Assembly: GCA_036802945.1 (NCBI GenBank)
Contig: DAIRVG010000013.1
Location: 4,812 to 68,811 of the forward strand
Direction: 5' to 3'
From: Gp6-AA40 sp036802945
GTDB taxonomy: Bacteria > Acidobacteriota > Vicinamibacteria > Vicinamibacterales > UBA2999
Length of the DNA stretch: 64,000 nucleotides
Below, one piece after another: positions 26,382 through 35,767 of the stretch (positions are counted from its first letter, which is position 1; the number at the start of each line of letters is the position of its first letter). The notes below the pieces were generated by a model that saw nothing but the letters and a program-made list of their open reading frames with translations, ran no database searches and was not told the origin of the DNA. Position numbers and translations under genes: made by a program.

Positions 26382-26659
26382 GAACCGAGCCCCAGCGATC
26401 ACTGAGGTGAGGCACGTTGATCACGCCGCGGGCGTCTCTAAATCTTCTGCGCACGTGGGAAAACTCGGCGAAGGCAAGAACAGTGGGCGTTTCGGTCCGC
26501 CCGTAGTGGCCGGCTGCCGGCCGAGTGTTACCAATCGGGCGCATTAGTCACCACCGCTCGTCGCCTGCTAGACCAGTCGCCACAATCTCAGAAAAACGAA
26601 AATGCCGTTCGCCGCCCTGCGTCCTCCGTCTTCAGGACCGTGCCGTCTCCAATTCCCCA

Positions 26660-28246
26660 ATGACCGCTAACCGACACAAGGGCGAAGACCTGACCGGGCG
26701 AAGCCGATTCGCGCGCAACGTTGCCTTTGCTTGGAGCGCGTATGCGGTCAACATTGCCACGGGATTCTTGATGCCCCGGCTGATCAGTGACCATTTGGGT
26801 CAGGGGGTGCTCGGTATTTGGGATTTTTCGTGGGGCCTAGTCACTTACTTTGGGATCGTTCAACTTGGACTTGGAGGCTCCGTAAACCGCTATGTCGCGC
26901 GACACAGGGCTGAGGGCGATCACGCTGCTCTCAATCGGTCCGTCTCAACCATCGCCGTCTTCCTCTGGTTAGCCTCTTTGCTGGTGGCGCTGGTTTCGGT
27001 GCTGTGTGCTTGGTGGGTCGTTCCTTTTTTCGGCGACCGGCTGGGGGGAGAGTTAGAAACAGCTCGCTGGGTCGTCTTGATTCTAGGCTTGGAGATAGCC
27101 TCGTCGTTTCTTTTCTCTGTTTACAATGGAGTATTAGTGGGGTGCCATCGGTGGGATTGGCACAACACCGTCAGCGCGATTACCTCCGCTACGTTGGCTG
27201 TCGGCATGGCGAGCATGGTCCTGGGCGGGGGAGGACTGGTCCAGATCGCGCTGGTTCACGCCGTGGTCATGACTGCCGGAGAGATGTTTCGGAAGCGACT
27301 GACCCGCGCCGCTTGTCCTGAGCTGAGGCTGGACTTCCGCCTTGCCTCACGCGGCATTTTTTGGGAACAGGCTCATTACAGTGCCAAAAGCGTTCTCCCG
27401 CGAGTAGGAGAAATGGTTTCCAACCAATCCTTGAGTTTCCTGGTCACGTATTTTCTGGGACCGGCCATGCTGGCGGTCTATTCCCGCCCGCAAAGTCTTG
27501 TTCGCCAAGTTCAAACGCTCGCCTCCAAGTTTGGTTTCATCCTGCTTCCGACCGCCAGTTCTTTGCAGGCCCAGACTTCTGACGATCAAGTGCGCATCAC
27601 TCTGTGCGAATCCACTCGTCATCTGGGTGCACTGGGCATGCCGGTGGCTGTGACGATGGCGTTGGCGGGCGACTTCGTCATCAGTTTGTGGATGGGCCCG
27701 GAGTACGTTTACCCCGGGCTGGTCACCGTCATGGCCCTCGCCTCCCTGCCTGTTTGGATCATGGAGCCAGTCTGGAGCATTCTGGCGGGTTTGAATCAGC
27801 ATGGTCGTCTGGGCTGGGGCAAGGTGGCCGGATCTCTGTTGTCGGCGCTTTCACTGGTCGCCGCTTTTACTCTGGGGCATACCGGCCTCCTCGGGGCAGC
27901 GGTCGCTTTTTCTGTCCCGCAATTAGTGGTGAATGCCGTGGTCACTCCGGTGATCGCCTGCCGCCGGATTGGACTGCCCTTGCGCCAATTCTATTGGGAA
28001 GCTTTTGGTCGGCCCTTTGTTTGTGTGCTGCCTTATGCTTGGGGGCTGGGATTCGCTGTCTGGCTTCTGCCAGGCCATACTCCAGAAGCCGTGGGATCGG
28101 CCCTGCTCGGTTTGATCGCCACGAGCCTGACTTACTGGCTCTATATCTTGCCTTCTTCCTGGAGGAAGAAGATTCAAATGTGCAGGCCATTCCGTTCCAC
28201 GATTCATCATCCGGTTGAAGCGCAACCACAATCTGAGATCCTTTAG
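26660..28246 (+). CDS. Oligosaccharide flippase (Wzx/MATE-like)
   Basis: A polytopic inner-membrane protein of 528 residues with 12 or more hydrophobic helices. Signature stretches are FARNVAFAWSAYAVNIATGF near the N-terminus, GIWDFSWGLVTYFGIVQLGL, and SLWMGPEYVYPGLVTVMAL in the second half. It flips undecaprenyl-linked repeat units to the periplasm. The ATG at 26660 is preferred over an upstream start at 26525 because the intervening residues are basic and not membrane-like. It opens the second glycan block. Confidence 0.92.
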   Translation: MTANRHKGEDLTGRSRFARNVAFAWSAYAVNIATGFLMPRLISDHLGQGVLGIWDFSWGLVTYFGIVQLGLGGSVNRYVARHRAEGDHAALNRSVSTIAVFLWLASLLVALVSVLCAWWVVPFFGDRLGGELETARWVVLILGLEIASSFLFSVYNGVLVGCHRWDWHNTVSAITSATLAVGMASMVLGGGGLVQIALVHAVVMTAGEMFRKRLTRAACPELRLDFRLASRGIFWEQAHYSAKSVLPRVGEMVSNQSLSFLVTYFLGPAMLAVYSRPQSLVRQVQTLASKFGFILLPTASSLQAQTSDDQVRITLCESTRHLGALGMPVAVTMALAGDFVISLWMGPEYVYPGLVTVMALASLPVWIMEPVWSILAGLNQHGRLGWGKVAGSLLSALSLVAAFTLGHTGLLGAAVAFSVPQLVVNAVVTPVIACRRIGLPLRQFYWEAFGRPFVCVLPYAWGLGFAVWLLPGHTPEAVGSALLGLIATSLTYWLYILPSSWRKKIQMCRPFRSTIHHPVEAQPQSEIL

Positions 28247-28247
28247 C

Positions 28248-29456
28248 ATGGACGCGGGTTTTCCTGTTGTATTTGTTCGTTACTGGGGAAGTTACTTCAA
28301 ATCCATCCACCAAGTCGGGGCTCTTATCGCAGAATTCAAGCCTTTGCTCACTCGCAAATGGCAATGCCATCTTGTCTTGGAAGCGCCTCCCGAAGAACCG
28401 GCATGGGCACAAATGCTGTCTCAGGTCGGTATCCGTCTGGAAATTGCGCCCCGGCCCCGATCACAGTTCGACTGGTCGGCGATCCTGACGGCCCGCCGAT
28501 TGTTTCTTCGTCTCGGGACCGACGTGATGGCCTGTGACAACATCCATACTGTCCCGCTCGTGGGCGCGTTCCTGGCTCGGGTTCCAGTTCGGATCTGGAA
28601 CAAACGCTCCATGAACTCTTCGTATGAGGAATGCCGGGTTCCAAGATTCCGGGATCGCCTGCTGCCCTCGGTGCGCCTGTCCGCCCGCCTATCCACTCGC
28701 ATCCTTGCGGTGTCCGTTGCGGTTAGAGACGAACTGGTCGGCTTGGGGGTAGCGGCGGATCGCGTCTTGGTGCGCTACAACCCCCGCTCGCGCCAGGTGC
28801 CGGCCCTGCCCGGCTCGGCCGCTCTTTTTCGACAAGCCCATGGAATTTCGAAACGGGAGATCGTGATTGCCACCGTCGGTCATGCAGTGCCGGTCAAAGC
28901 TTGGGATATCTTGATCCCGGCGTTTGCCAAAGTCGTTGCCGTCGAACCGCGGGCTCGTCTAATCCTCGCGGGCAGTTTCGATGCGGCGGCGGAAAGGGCC
29001 TGCCATGCCAGCCTGAAGAGACAGGTGACAGAGCTCGGCGTCAGCTCAAAGGTGATCTTTACAGGGCGGTTGAACAACGTGTGGCCCCTCCTTCAGGCGA
29101 CCGATATTTTCACCCTGCCGTCCCGTTCTGAAGGCTGGGGTAACGTTCTCATCGAGGCCTTGGACGCTGGGCTGCCATGCGTTGTCACTAGGGTGGGGGC
29201 CGCACGTCAGGTCGTCGTTGAAGGAATAAATGGAATTCTCGTGGACCGGGAAGATGTCGAGGATCTTTCGCGCGCCCTTCTGAGGCTTGCCCAGGACGAC
29301 ATGCTGCGTCGGACAATGGCCTACAACGCCTCGGTTCCCGCGTACATCCCGACGGTCGACGAGTTTGCCGAACAACTAACCCGCGACTATGAGTCTCAAC
29401 TGGCTTCGATCTTCAGTCGCCGCCAGACCTCCCCGCTGTCACGATCAGAAACTTGA
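28248..29456 (+). CDS. GT4-family glycosyltransferase
   Basis: A 402-residue GT-B enzyme. It begins MDAGFPVVFVRYWGSYFKS, with HQVGALIAEF in the acceptor loop. The donor domain runs from EIVIATVGHAVPVKAWDILI to TLPSRSEGWGNVLIEALDAG, the GT4 motif, followed by VVEGINGILVDREDVEDL. The ATG at 28248 lies 1 nt after the flippase stop; a TTG at 28215 would overlap it. Acceptor and sugar are unknown. Confidence 0.9.
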   Translation: MDAGFPVVFVRYWGSYFKSIHQVGALIAEFKPLLTRKWQCHLVLEAPPEEPAWAQMLSQVGIRLEIAPRPRSQFDWSAILTARRLFLRLGTDVMACDNIHTVPLVGAFLARVPVRIWNKRSMNSSYEECRVPRFRDRLLPSVRLSARLSTRILAVSVAVRDELVGLGVAADRVLVRYNPRSRQVPALPGSAALFRQAHGISKREIVIATVGHAVPVKAWDILIPAFAKVVAVEPRARLILAGSFDAAAERACHASLKRQVTELGVSSKVIFTGRLNNVWPLLQATDIFTLPSRSEGWGNVLIEALDAGLPCVVTRVGAARQVVVEGINGILVDREDVEDLSRALLRLAQDDMLRRTMAYNASVPAYIPTVDEFAEQLTRDYESQLASIFSRRQTSPLSRSET

Positions 29457-29526
29457 CTAAAGAGAAGTGTAAGCCGAAGTGACTTTTCGATTGGGGCAGC
29501 GGAGAAGGGCCCAGGGTCGGCGCTCT

Positions 29527-29545
29527 AGGTCGGTGTAGCCGACCT
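29527..29545. repeat. Perfect short inverted repeat between GT and deacetylase genes
   Basis: AGGTCGG and CCGACCT flank a 5-nt loop (TGTAG). The stem is GC-rich but has no T-run after it, so it is not a typical intrinsic terminator; it could be an attenuator, an operator or a repeat end. It lies 46 nt before the deacetylase start. Confidence 0.45.
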
Positions 29546-29590
29546 GGCACATTGCATACCGCGCGCTGTGTCACCGCTACCCCGGGACTA

Positions 29591-30613
29591 ATGCTTTTCT
29601 ATCCACCCGTGATTGCGCTCCTCAAGAATTCCGCTCTGGCTGTCGTTGGCCGTGCCGCTTCTTACTTGCCTGCCTTCACTTCGCGTCAGACTTCCCCTGC
29701 TCTGGGCATCATCATGGTGCACGGGGTGCATCAGGAATGCAGCGCTACCCCGCTTTGTCCGCCCAGCAGCAATGTCTCTTTTCCGTCCTTTCAGTCCAAT
29801 ATCCAGGGGGCCGCGCGGCGGTTCACATTTATCTCTATGGACGAGGCGATTTCCATGATTGACGGCTACTCACCGTGGAAGCCTCGCTGCTTGGTTCTGA
29901 CCTTTGATGACAGCTTGTCCTGTTTCTCCGAAAGTGTTGGCCCGGCTCTAGCCCGGTGGGGCATTCCTGCCACCTTTTACGTCTCGACCGAAGTCATCGA
30001 AACCCAACGGCCTTATTGGTGGTTGCGCCTCGAATACGCCGCTTTCCATATTCAGCGGCAGTCGTTGGATATTGTCGTCCCTGAAGTGGGGCGATTCGTT
30101 CTGCGCCCTGGCGGTGGCAGCGAAATGCGCCGTCTGAAGGCAGTGCTCCGTTGTTCTTCCTCGGCGCTCTGTGAACAAGTGGTTTCTGAGATCGAGGCTC
30201 GCGTTTCTGTCGCCTTATCCAACCGGACCGTGGAGTATCCTTTCGGGCGGATCATGAGTTGGCAGGATGTCACCTCGCTTCACACATCAGGATTTGCCGT
30301 AGGCAGCCATACGGTCACCCACTCAAACTTGTCCCTTCTTTCTCAAGCGGAACTGGACTTTGAACTGGTCGAATCAAGACGTTCTATCGAGCTTCATACG
30401 GGAACCTCGTGCCATCATCTTTGCTATCCGTACGGTGACTACTCGGATGAAGTTTCCTTTCGCGCTCGTTTTGCTGGCTACCGTTCGGCCGTGACTACGG
30501 ATGGTCCAGGCTGGAACCATCCGTCGAGTGATTTGTTTCGCTTCCGGCGGTTTGCCATACCAACGCAGGCTTACCGTCTTTCCTTTGTGCTTTCCCACTT
30601 TGGCAAGTCTTAA
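29591..30613 (+). CDS. NodB-type polysaccharide deacetylase
   Basis: A 340-residue deacetylase with the full NodB motif set. Motif 1 is VLTFDDSLSCF (catalytic and metal Asp pair), motif 2 is VGSHTVTHSNLS (H-x3-H metal ligands), and HLCYPYGDYSDE is the later Arg/Pro-type motif. The N-terminal hydrophobic stretch (LFYPPVIALLKNSALAVVG) is probably not cleaved. The ATG at 29591 is chosen over a TTG at 29552. It probably removes N-acetyl groups from a repeat-unit sugar. Confidence 0.9.
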   Translation: MLFYPPVIALLKNSALAVVGRAASYLPAFTSRQTSPALGIIMVHGVHQECSATPLCPPSSNVSFPSFQSNIQGAARRFTFISMDEAISMIDGYSPWKPRCLVLTFDDSLSCFSESVGPALARWGIPATFYVSTEVIETQRPYWWLRLEYAAFHIQRQSLDIVVPEVGRFVLRPGGGSEMRRLKAVLRCSSSALCEQVVSEIEARVSVALSNRTVEYPFGRIMSWQDVTSLHTSGFAVGSHTVTHSNLSLLSQAELDFELVESRRSIELHTGTSCHHLCYPYGDYSDEVSFRARFAGYRSAVTTDGPGWNHPSSDLFRFRRFAIPTQAYRLSFVLSHFGKS

Positions 30614-30633
30614 GCTAGCCCGCCTCGCGGCGG

Positions 30634-30671
30634 AATCTTCTCCTCATGGTTAAATCTTCTCTTCATGGTTA
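30634..30671 (+). repeat. Tandem 19-bp duplication of a start-codon region
   Basis: Units 30634-30652 and 30653-30671 differ at one base; both contain CTTC-TC-(C/T)-TCATGGTTA. The first ATG (30646) opens a mini-ORF MVKSSLHG whose TAA at 30670-30672 overlaps the true start of the next gene (ATG 30665). The duplication therefore created a short upstream reading frame. Confidence 0.6.
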
Positions 30672-31750
30672 AAAGCGAATCCAAAGACCTGCAGGTTGAC
30701 TGTATTCCTGCATCCCTATTAACCATACCCATGATGGAGGCTTGGCGAGGAATCATTGCCTCGCAACCCTCGCTCTCCAGTCCGTTGTTCGCTCCGGAAT
30801 ACACGCAAACGATCGCCGCCGCCCTTCCGGGTGTCTTTGTTGCGCTCGGGAAAGCCGGGGACGAGTTCGTTGCGTTTCTTCCATTTGAACGCGATAAATC
30901 TGGAATCGGCCACCGACTTCATTTGTGTGATTTCCAAGGCTTGATCGCCCGTTCGGATTTGGATTGCGACGTGCGGTCTTTCGTGCGGCGCGCGGGGCTT
31001 CGTGCGTGGGACTTCGACCACTTGCTGGCCAGTCAGCAATGTTTCGCTCCGTTTCACCGGCGCATTGTTCAATCGCCCGTCATCAATCTGGCTGCGGGTT
31101 ATGAGGCCTACGTGGCGGAACGGCGCGCAGCGGGCACGGACTCCATCAAGAAATCTGGTAACTTATTGCGCCGTCTCGAACGCGAGATCGGTCCGTTGCG
31201 TTTCGAGGTTCAGGTCCGTGATCCGGCATTGCTCCGTCAGTTGTTACTTTGGCGGGCTGCGAAGTATCAATCCCGTCACCCCTTCGAGTTGCTCGAGGCT
31301 ATCCTGTTGCGGTTCCTTTCTCTCCAGCAGGACGGCTGTCGAGGAACCTTGTCCGTCCTCTACGCGGGTGATGCGATCGTGGCTTCGCACTTCGGCCTCC
31401 GCTCCAGAAATAGGTGGCATTATTGGTTTCCCGCTTACAATGCGCAATTCGAAAAATACTCTGCCGGCATTATTCTGCTCCTCAAGATTGCCGAGATTGC
31501 CTGCACGATGGGCATTCATACGATCGACTTGGGCATGGGGGAAGAGGACTACAAGCGACGATTGATGAACGGTTCTCTTCAAATCGCCGAAGGCTCAGTT
31601 CAAGTTTCGTCCCTCCTGTCGTTCACACGGTCATTCCGGAGGCACGCCGGTTTGGTGCTACGTCGCGCTCCGGTGCTTAATTCGCTTGCCAGGCGTTTAG
31701 TAGGTGCTGGCGAAACGACGCCCGCTTCCGCTCAAGTCCTGCCTTCTTGA
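30665..31750 (+). CDS. GNAT acetyltransferase (BcsL/CelD-like)
   Basis: A 361-residue protein of the FemAB-related GNAT type found in polysaccharide loci (CelD/BcsL). Characteristic parts are PLFAPEYTQTIAAALPGVFV near the N-terminus, DSIKKSGNLLRRLEREIGPL before the GNAT core, and the late YSAGIILLLKIAEIACTMGI followed by TIDLGMGEEDYKRRL. It is predicted to be cytoplasmic and to acylate a sugar or lipid-linked unit. The gene lies just after a 19-bp tandem duplication that gives it an overlapping 8-codon mini-ORF. The 180 nt after it hold no convincing gene. Confidence 0.85.
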   Translation: MVKSESKDLQVDCIPASLLTIPMMEAWRGIIASQPSLSSPLFAPEYTQTIAAALPGVFVALGKAGDEFVAFLPFERDKSGIGHRLHLCDFQGLIARSDLDCDVRSFVRRAGLRAWDFDHLLASQQCFAPFHRRIVQSPVINLAAGYEAYVAERRAAGTDSIKKSGNLLRRLEREIGPLRFEVQVRDPALLRQLLLWRAAKYQSRHPFELLEAILLRFLSLQQDGCRGTLSVLYAGDAIVASHFGLRSRNRWHYWFPAYNAQFEKYSAGIILLLKIAEIACTMGIHTIDLGMGEEDYKRRLMNGSLQIAEGSVQVSSLLSFTRSFRRHAGLVLRRAPVLNSLARRLVGAGETTPASAQVLPS

Positions 31751-31930
31751 AAATGTTTCACAGCTTCCCGATTGGGAGCAGCGGCTTTGTTCGGATGACT
31801 TCGCCGGTGGGTCTGCGGCAGTTGGCATCGCTCGCATCCGCGGAGACCTTAAGATCCTGGTAGCGACGAGGCTAGTTGTAGTCCCTGCTGGATGGTTGCT
31901 CTTCGTGATCAGTAATTTCGTTCAACGACA

Positions 31931-32353
31931 ATGATGACAATGATGTCGCCGGGTAGCTTAATCCTTCATCACGTCGGCGTTGTTTTGCCAGATCGCGATG
32001 CTGTGGTTCGGTACTGCAAGGCCCTCAACCTGCCGATTCTTGCCGAAGAATATGTTGCAGCATTCTGTTGCCACTGCATTTTCGTTGGGCCCGCACTGCC
32101 CTGCGTCGAGCTCATTATCCCGAACGGCGGACGTCTTGCCGAATTCAATAACGGACAAGGGGGACTCCATCACTTTGCCTATCGAACTGAGTCGTTACGT
32201 GCTTTCATGGGCTCTTTTGAAAACGGGAAGGCTCGTTGGCTTCACCCAGCTCCAGTCCGCGGTGCACGAGGGATGTGGGTAAATTTTCTGGCACCGTCAC
32301 ACCTGGGTCTGCTGACTGAGTTTGTAGAGGAGTCAAGTGACCAGTCCGATTGA
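31931..32353 (+). CDS. VOC-superfamily (glyoxalase-fold) protein
   Basis: A 140-residue protein with the opening LILHHVGVVLPDRDAVVRYC and a second half with GGLHHFAYRTESLRAFM, the paired beta-alpha-beta motifs of methylmalonyl-CoA-epimerase-like VOC proteins. His in HHVG and HHFAY and a late Glu (LTEF) could form the metal site. Its end overlaps the FkbH gene by 17 nt, so it is probably coupled to acyl-ACP chemistry. A role in epimerising or processing the FkbH-derived acyl unit is inference. Confidence 0.82.
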   Translation: MMTMMSPGSLILHHVGVVLPDRDAVVRYCKALNLPILAEEYVAAFCCHCIFVGPALPCVELIIPNGGRLAEFNNGQGGLHHFAYRTESLRAFMGSFENGKARWLHPAPVRGARGMWVNFLAPSHLGLLTEFVEESSDQSD

Positions 32354-34229
32354 GGTTCGGCGCGAGATCACTCAAGCCTTGGCCCGTGGGGACGCCCGGC
32401 AGGTTGTACGAATAGTCCAGGATACCGCCAAGCGCGATCGGACGCCGGGATGTTGGCGAGCCATCCACCGTGCCTTGCGAGGGAAGGAGGGAGCAATTGA
32501 TGGGCTGTTCGTCGAGCTCGCGTCATTGCAGATTGCGATTGCCGCTTCGTTCACTGCTGACAACCTGGCCCCCTACCTTGACGTAGTCTGCTTGCTTGCC
32601 GGCATCAACGCGAACATTCACGTCTTGCCATACAACCAGTTCCAGATGGAGTTTCGTAATCCGACCAGCAAGATGCACCAGTTCAACCCGCAAGTGACGG
32701 TGTTTCTCGCGGAATTGGCTGACTTGATCGGGTACGTTGGACCGTTTGAAGACAAGAAGGCGTTTGACGTTGCCGTTAAGCAAGCCGTTCGCGCGGTCGT
32801 GGATGTCGCCACAGCCTTTCAGAGTCACGCGAAAGGACATCTGCTGGTTCATAACTTCGTTATGCCCCTTTCTGCATCGGACAATCCGCTCGGTCATCCC
32901 GGATTGGGCTCTGTCAGTTTTTATCGCACGGTGAACGCGGCGCTTCCTGGTTCGGTGGGCGAAATGCCAGGCGTGTTTGTCGTTGACTTGGATCACCTTG
33001 CGTCTCGACTTGGCTCCGAGACGGCCGTCAATCGGCGCATGCGATATTTGGCGCGTATGCCGTTATCAGAGGCCCTGGCCCAGGAGCTGGCGCAGGTTCA
33101 TGCCGTGCATTTCCGGGCGCTCTGCGGCAAGATCCGCAAGTGCCTCGTGCTGGACTTGGACGATGTGTTGTGGGGCGGGGTGGTCGGTGAGGATGGCGTA
33201 ACGGATGTGGCGATTGGTGATGAACCTCCCGGCAATGTCTACCGCGACATCCAACGCGCAGTCCGTCGGCTCTACGAGCGCGGCGTCATTCTCGCCATAG
33301 CCAGCAAGAATAATCCGGGGGACGCATTGGCCGTTTTCGCAGACCGCAAAGAGATGATTCTTCGTCGCGATGACTTTGCGGCGATCGAAATTGGATGGGG
33401 TGACAAGGCCTCGGCACTCCGACGTATTGCCAAGCATCTGGATATCGGCTTGGATGCGCTGGTGTTCCTGGACGACAGTCCCCAGGAGCGCCTGCTGGTG
33501 CAGACCGAACTTCCCGAGGTTGAGGTAATTCCCTTTCCACAAGATATCTGCGCCCTGCCGGACGTGTTGCTGTCCTGCGGCTTGTTTGACGCTTTCCACA
33601 TCACTGACGAAGACCGGCGCCGAGGACAGATGTACGCTGAACGCAAGCAACGTTACGACGCGCGGGCAGATGCAACCGATGTGACGTCTTTTCTCGAATC
33701 GCTGGCGGTGGTCGCTGAGGTGTTGCCGGCTGGGCATGGAGATATTCCTAGGATAGCCCAGCTTACTCAGCGGACGAACCAGTTCAATTTGACCACGCGG
33801 CGTTACTCGGAATCGGCCATCGCCTCCATGCTGGGCAATCCGGCCTGGTTAGTATTGACTTTGACCGTGCGAGATCGTTTCGGAGATGAAGGCGTCGTCG
33901 GCGTTTCCTTAACGTGCGTGGAAGGGGACCGTGCTCATGTCGATTCGTTCCTGATGAGTTGTCGCGTGCTGGGACGGGGCCTAGAGCAGGCGTTTCTCGC
34001 TGCGACCCTGATGTATGTTTCCCTGGCAGGCGCAACACGTGTGTCCTCTGAATACGTTCCGAGCCCGAAGAATGCGCAGGCCAAAGCTTTCTATGCTTCC
34101 CACGGATTTCGCGAGATTGGTCGGGAGGCAGGCGCTATTACATATGAATTACTGACGACAAGTTCAAGACCGAAGGTCCCCCATTGGATTCAGTTGCGGT
34201 CAGCAGCCAACAATTCGGTTGCGTCTTGA
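32337..34229 (+). CDS. FkbH-like HAD-IIIC phosphatase / glyceryl-ACP-type synthase
   Basis: A 630-residue multidomain enzyme. The HAD core carries CLVLDLDDVLWGGVVGEDG, with D273 and D275 as catalytic pair, then AIASKNNPGDAL and LVFLDDSPQER. The C-terminal domain is GNAT-like (LTVRDRFGDEGVVGVSL, FYASHGFREIG). FkbH-type proteins load a glycolytic three-carbon unit, such as 1,3-bisphosphoglycerate, onto an acyl carrier protein; a matching ACP is encoded at 35505. The gene overlaps the VOC gene by 17 nt. In this locus it may supply glyceryl or lactyl groups to the glycan, which is inference. Confidence 0.92.
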   Translation: MTSPIEVRREITQALARGDARQVVRIVQDTAKRDRTPGCWRAIHRALRGKEGAIDGLFVELASLQIAIAASFTADNLAPYLDVVCLLAGINANIHVLPYNQFQMEFRNPTSKMHQFNPQVTVFLAELADLIGYVGPFEDKKAFDVAVKQAVRAVVDVATAFQSHAKGHLLVHNFVMPLSASDNPLGHPGLGSVSFYRTVNAALPGSVGEMPGVFVVDLDHLASRLGSETAVNRRMRYLARMPLSEALAQELAQVHAVHFRALCGKIRKCLVLDLDDVLWGGVVGEDGVTDVAIGDEPPGNVYRDIQRAVRRLYERGVILAIASKNNPGDALAVFADRKEMILRRDDFAAIEIGWGDKASALRRIAKHLDIGLDALVFLDDSPQERLLVQTELPEVEVIPFPQDICALPDVLLSCGLFDAFHITDEDRRRGQMYAERKQRYDARADATDVTSFLESLAVVAEVLPAGHGDIPRIAQLTQRTNQFNLTTRRYSESAIASMLGNPAWLVLTLTVRDRFGDEGVVGVSLTCVEGDRAHVDSFLMSCRVLGRGLEQAFLAATLMYVSLAGATRVSSEYVPSPKNAQAKAFYASHGFREIGREAGAITYELLTTSSRPKVPHWIQLRSAANNSVAS

Positions 34230-34258
34230 ACTTGGTGCATCTCGATTAGGTTTTTGCC

Positions 34259-34390
34259 CTCATCAACCGTCCTGTAATCGACGGCGTGATAGAACGCCTC
34301 AACCGCCAGATCATGAGCGCCAAGAGCGACGGCTTCCACCATCGGCAGCACTTCATCATGGCGATCATTGTTCAATCCGCGGGCAATTGA
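34259..34390 (+). pseudogene. Probable transposase C-terminal remnant
   Basis: A 43-codon frame ending at TGA 34388-34390 reads VIERLNRQIMSAKSDGFHHR and then QHFIMAIIVQSAG. This resembles the C-terminal signature of ISL3-like transposases (a VIEGLN-x-KIK-x-K stretch, then an aromatic-rich segment and a short hydrophobic strand). No start, catalytic domain or clear terminal repeats remain. It fills the gap between the FkbH and methyltransferase genes. Other origins cannot be excluded. Confidence 0.4.
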
Positions 34391-34425
34391 TTTCTACCAA
34401 CCGCATCCTTGGAAGAGCCAAATAG

Positions 34426-35385
34426 ATGACAACCAATTTATCTGAAGTGCTGGCTAGCCAGCGTGGCACCTATCCGCGAACAACCGGCGCCATCGAACAG
34501 TTCTTAACCTCCGGTGACTTACTCGCGCCGTCTATACGCTATCTGATCGCGAACGACGGTGATGAGTTTTGGACGAATGCTGAGGAGGTGTTGAGCGTGT
34601 TTGCAATGCTAACAGGCACCGACTATGAACGCCGGCTTGAGGCGCTTCATCGGTATACATACATGTATCTGCAAACGCAGGTGGTCTATACGCGGTCAGG
34701 CCGGTATGCCAGTTCTTCATTCGACGACGTACGGGCGAAAGTGTATGAAAATGCTGAAGTGATGAATGGCTACTATCTCGATGGCCTGTATCTTAGTCAG
34801 GCATTTTGGCCGGGACACTTGCGGGTCAACCGCTTCTTTCGGAATGAGTTTGTCAAGCGTGTTCCGGCGGGCGCACGGTTTCTGGAGGTCGGCGTCGGGC
34901 ATGGCTGGTTTTTTTCAGAAATGCTACTGCGGGTGTCAAACTCGAGGGGTACGGCACTGGACATCAGCCCGTTTTCAATCAACTACGCGGAGGCTGTGAC
35001 TAGGGTCCGAGGCGTTGACCCTGCCCGTTACACTATGAGGCAGGGCGACGCTTTACGAGACTTGGGCGTGCCGCGAGGCACTTTGGACGCTTCTATTTGC
35101 GGTGAAGTGCTGGAACACGTCGAACAACCTCGTCAGCTGGTTGAGCGAATCCGGGACAGCTTGCGTCCGGGTGGCCTCGCCTATTTTTCAGCGCCAGCCA
35201 AGAGTGACGCTGTGGATCACATCTACGAATTCTCCGACGCTGACAAAGTCTTCGAAGTCGTTGCTCAAGGCGGGTTGATCCCCGTGGCAACGCAAACTTT
35301 GCGACTTCATGACTGGAACACTACAGGAAGGAATTGGGATCCAACCGTACTTGTGATGGTCGTCGGCCAGAAATCAGCAAGCTAA
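34426..35385 (+). CDS. SAM-dependent methyltransferase
   Basis: A 319-residue protein with an N-terminal helical extension and a class I methyltransferase domain from about residue 145: ARFLEVGVGHGWFFSEML (motif I), GTALDISPFSINYAEA, then LDASICGEVLEHVEQPRQLV and SLRPGGLAYFSAP. It sits between the FkbH and ACP genes, so the substrate could be the ACP-bound acyl group or a sugar. The start at 34426 follows AAATAG with no strong ribosome site. Confidence 0.88.
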   Translation: MTTNLSEVLASQRGTYPRTTGAIEQFLTSGDLLAPSIRYLIANDGDEFWTNAEEVLSVFAMLTGTDYERRLEALHRYTYMYLQTQVVYTRSGRYASSSFDDVRAKVYENAEVMNGYYLDGLYLSQAFWPGHLRVNRFFRNEFVKRVPAGARFLEVGVGHGWFFSEMLLRVSNSRGTALDISPFSINYAEAVTRVRGVDPARYTMRQGDALRDLGVPRGTLDASICGEVLEHVEQPRQLVERIRDSLRPGGLAYFSAPAKSDAVDHIYEFSDADKVFEVVAQGGLIPVATQTLRLHDWNTTGRNWDPTVLVMVVGQKSAS

Positions 35386-35504
35386 CTTAGTTTCGTTGAG
35401 CGATTTCACGAAACGATCGTCCCTCTCCATTTAGAAGAATCACAGACAGTAATTTTGTAGCCACCGGCTCAGTCGGCCACAGATGCTGCGGAGGAAACCG
35501 CCAG

Positions 35505-35765
35505 ATGAGCAACAACGCAAAGATAGACGCCGCACAGCTCCAGCTTGCCGAAGTAGTGGCGACGGCGCTTGAACTTGAACCTGTTGAGGTTCATGACAGA
35601 CTGACGCCAGCGGACGTGGCGGTCTGGGATTCATTCACACACGTGATGCTCATCACGCACGTCGAGGAGGCTTTTGGCGTCAAGATCGGGCCGAAGGAAG
35701 CTACGAGGGTTAGGTCGGTCGGAGACATATCTGCATTGCTGCGCAGCCGAGGAATTGAGATCTAG
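35505..35765 (+). CDS. Acyl carrier protein
   Basis: An 86-residue acidic helical protein with the phosphopantetheine attachment motif in VWDSFTHVMLITHVEEAFGV; the Ser of DSF is the carrier site. The spacing of helices and the D-R-LTPADVAVW region are normal for ACPs. It starts about 120 nt after the methyltransferase gene and is followed 2 nt later by the GNAT-like gene. It is the likely carrier for the acyl unit made by the FkbH-type enzyme. Confidence 0.92.
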   Translation: MSNNAKIDAAQLQLAEVVATALELEPVEVHDRLTPADVAVWDSFTHVMLITHVEEAFGVKIGPKEATRVRSVGDISALLRSRGIEI

Positions 35766-35767
35766 CG

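Noticed and set aside
29544..29556. TGGCACATTGCA before the deacetylase gene as a sigma-54 promoter
   Set aside because: TTGC follows the -24 box too closely by about four bases.
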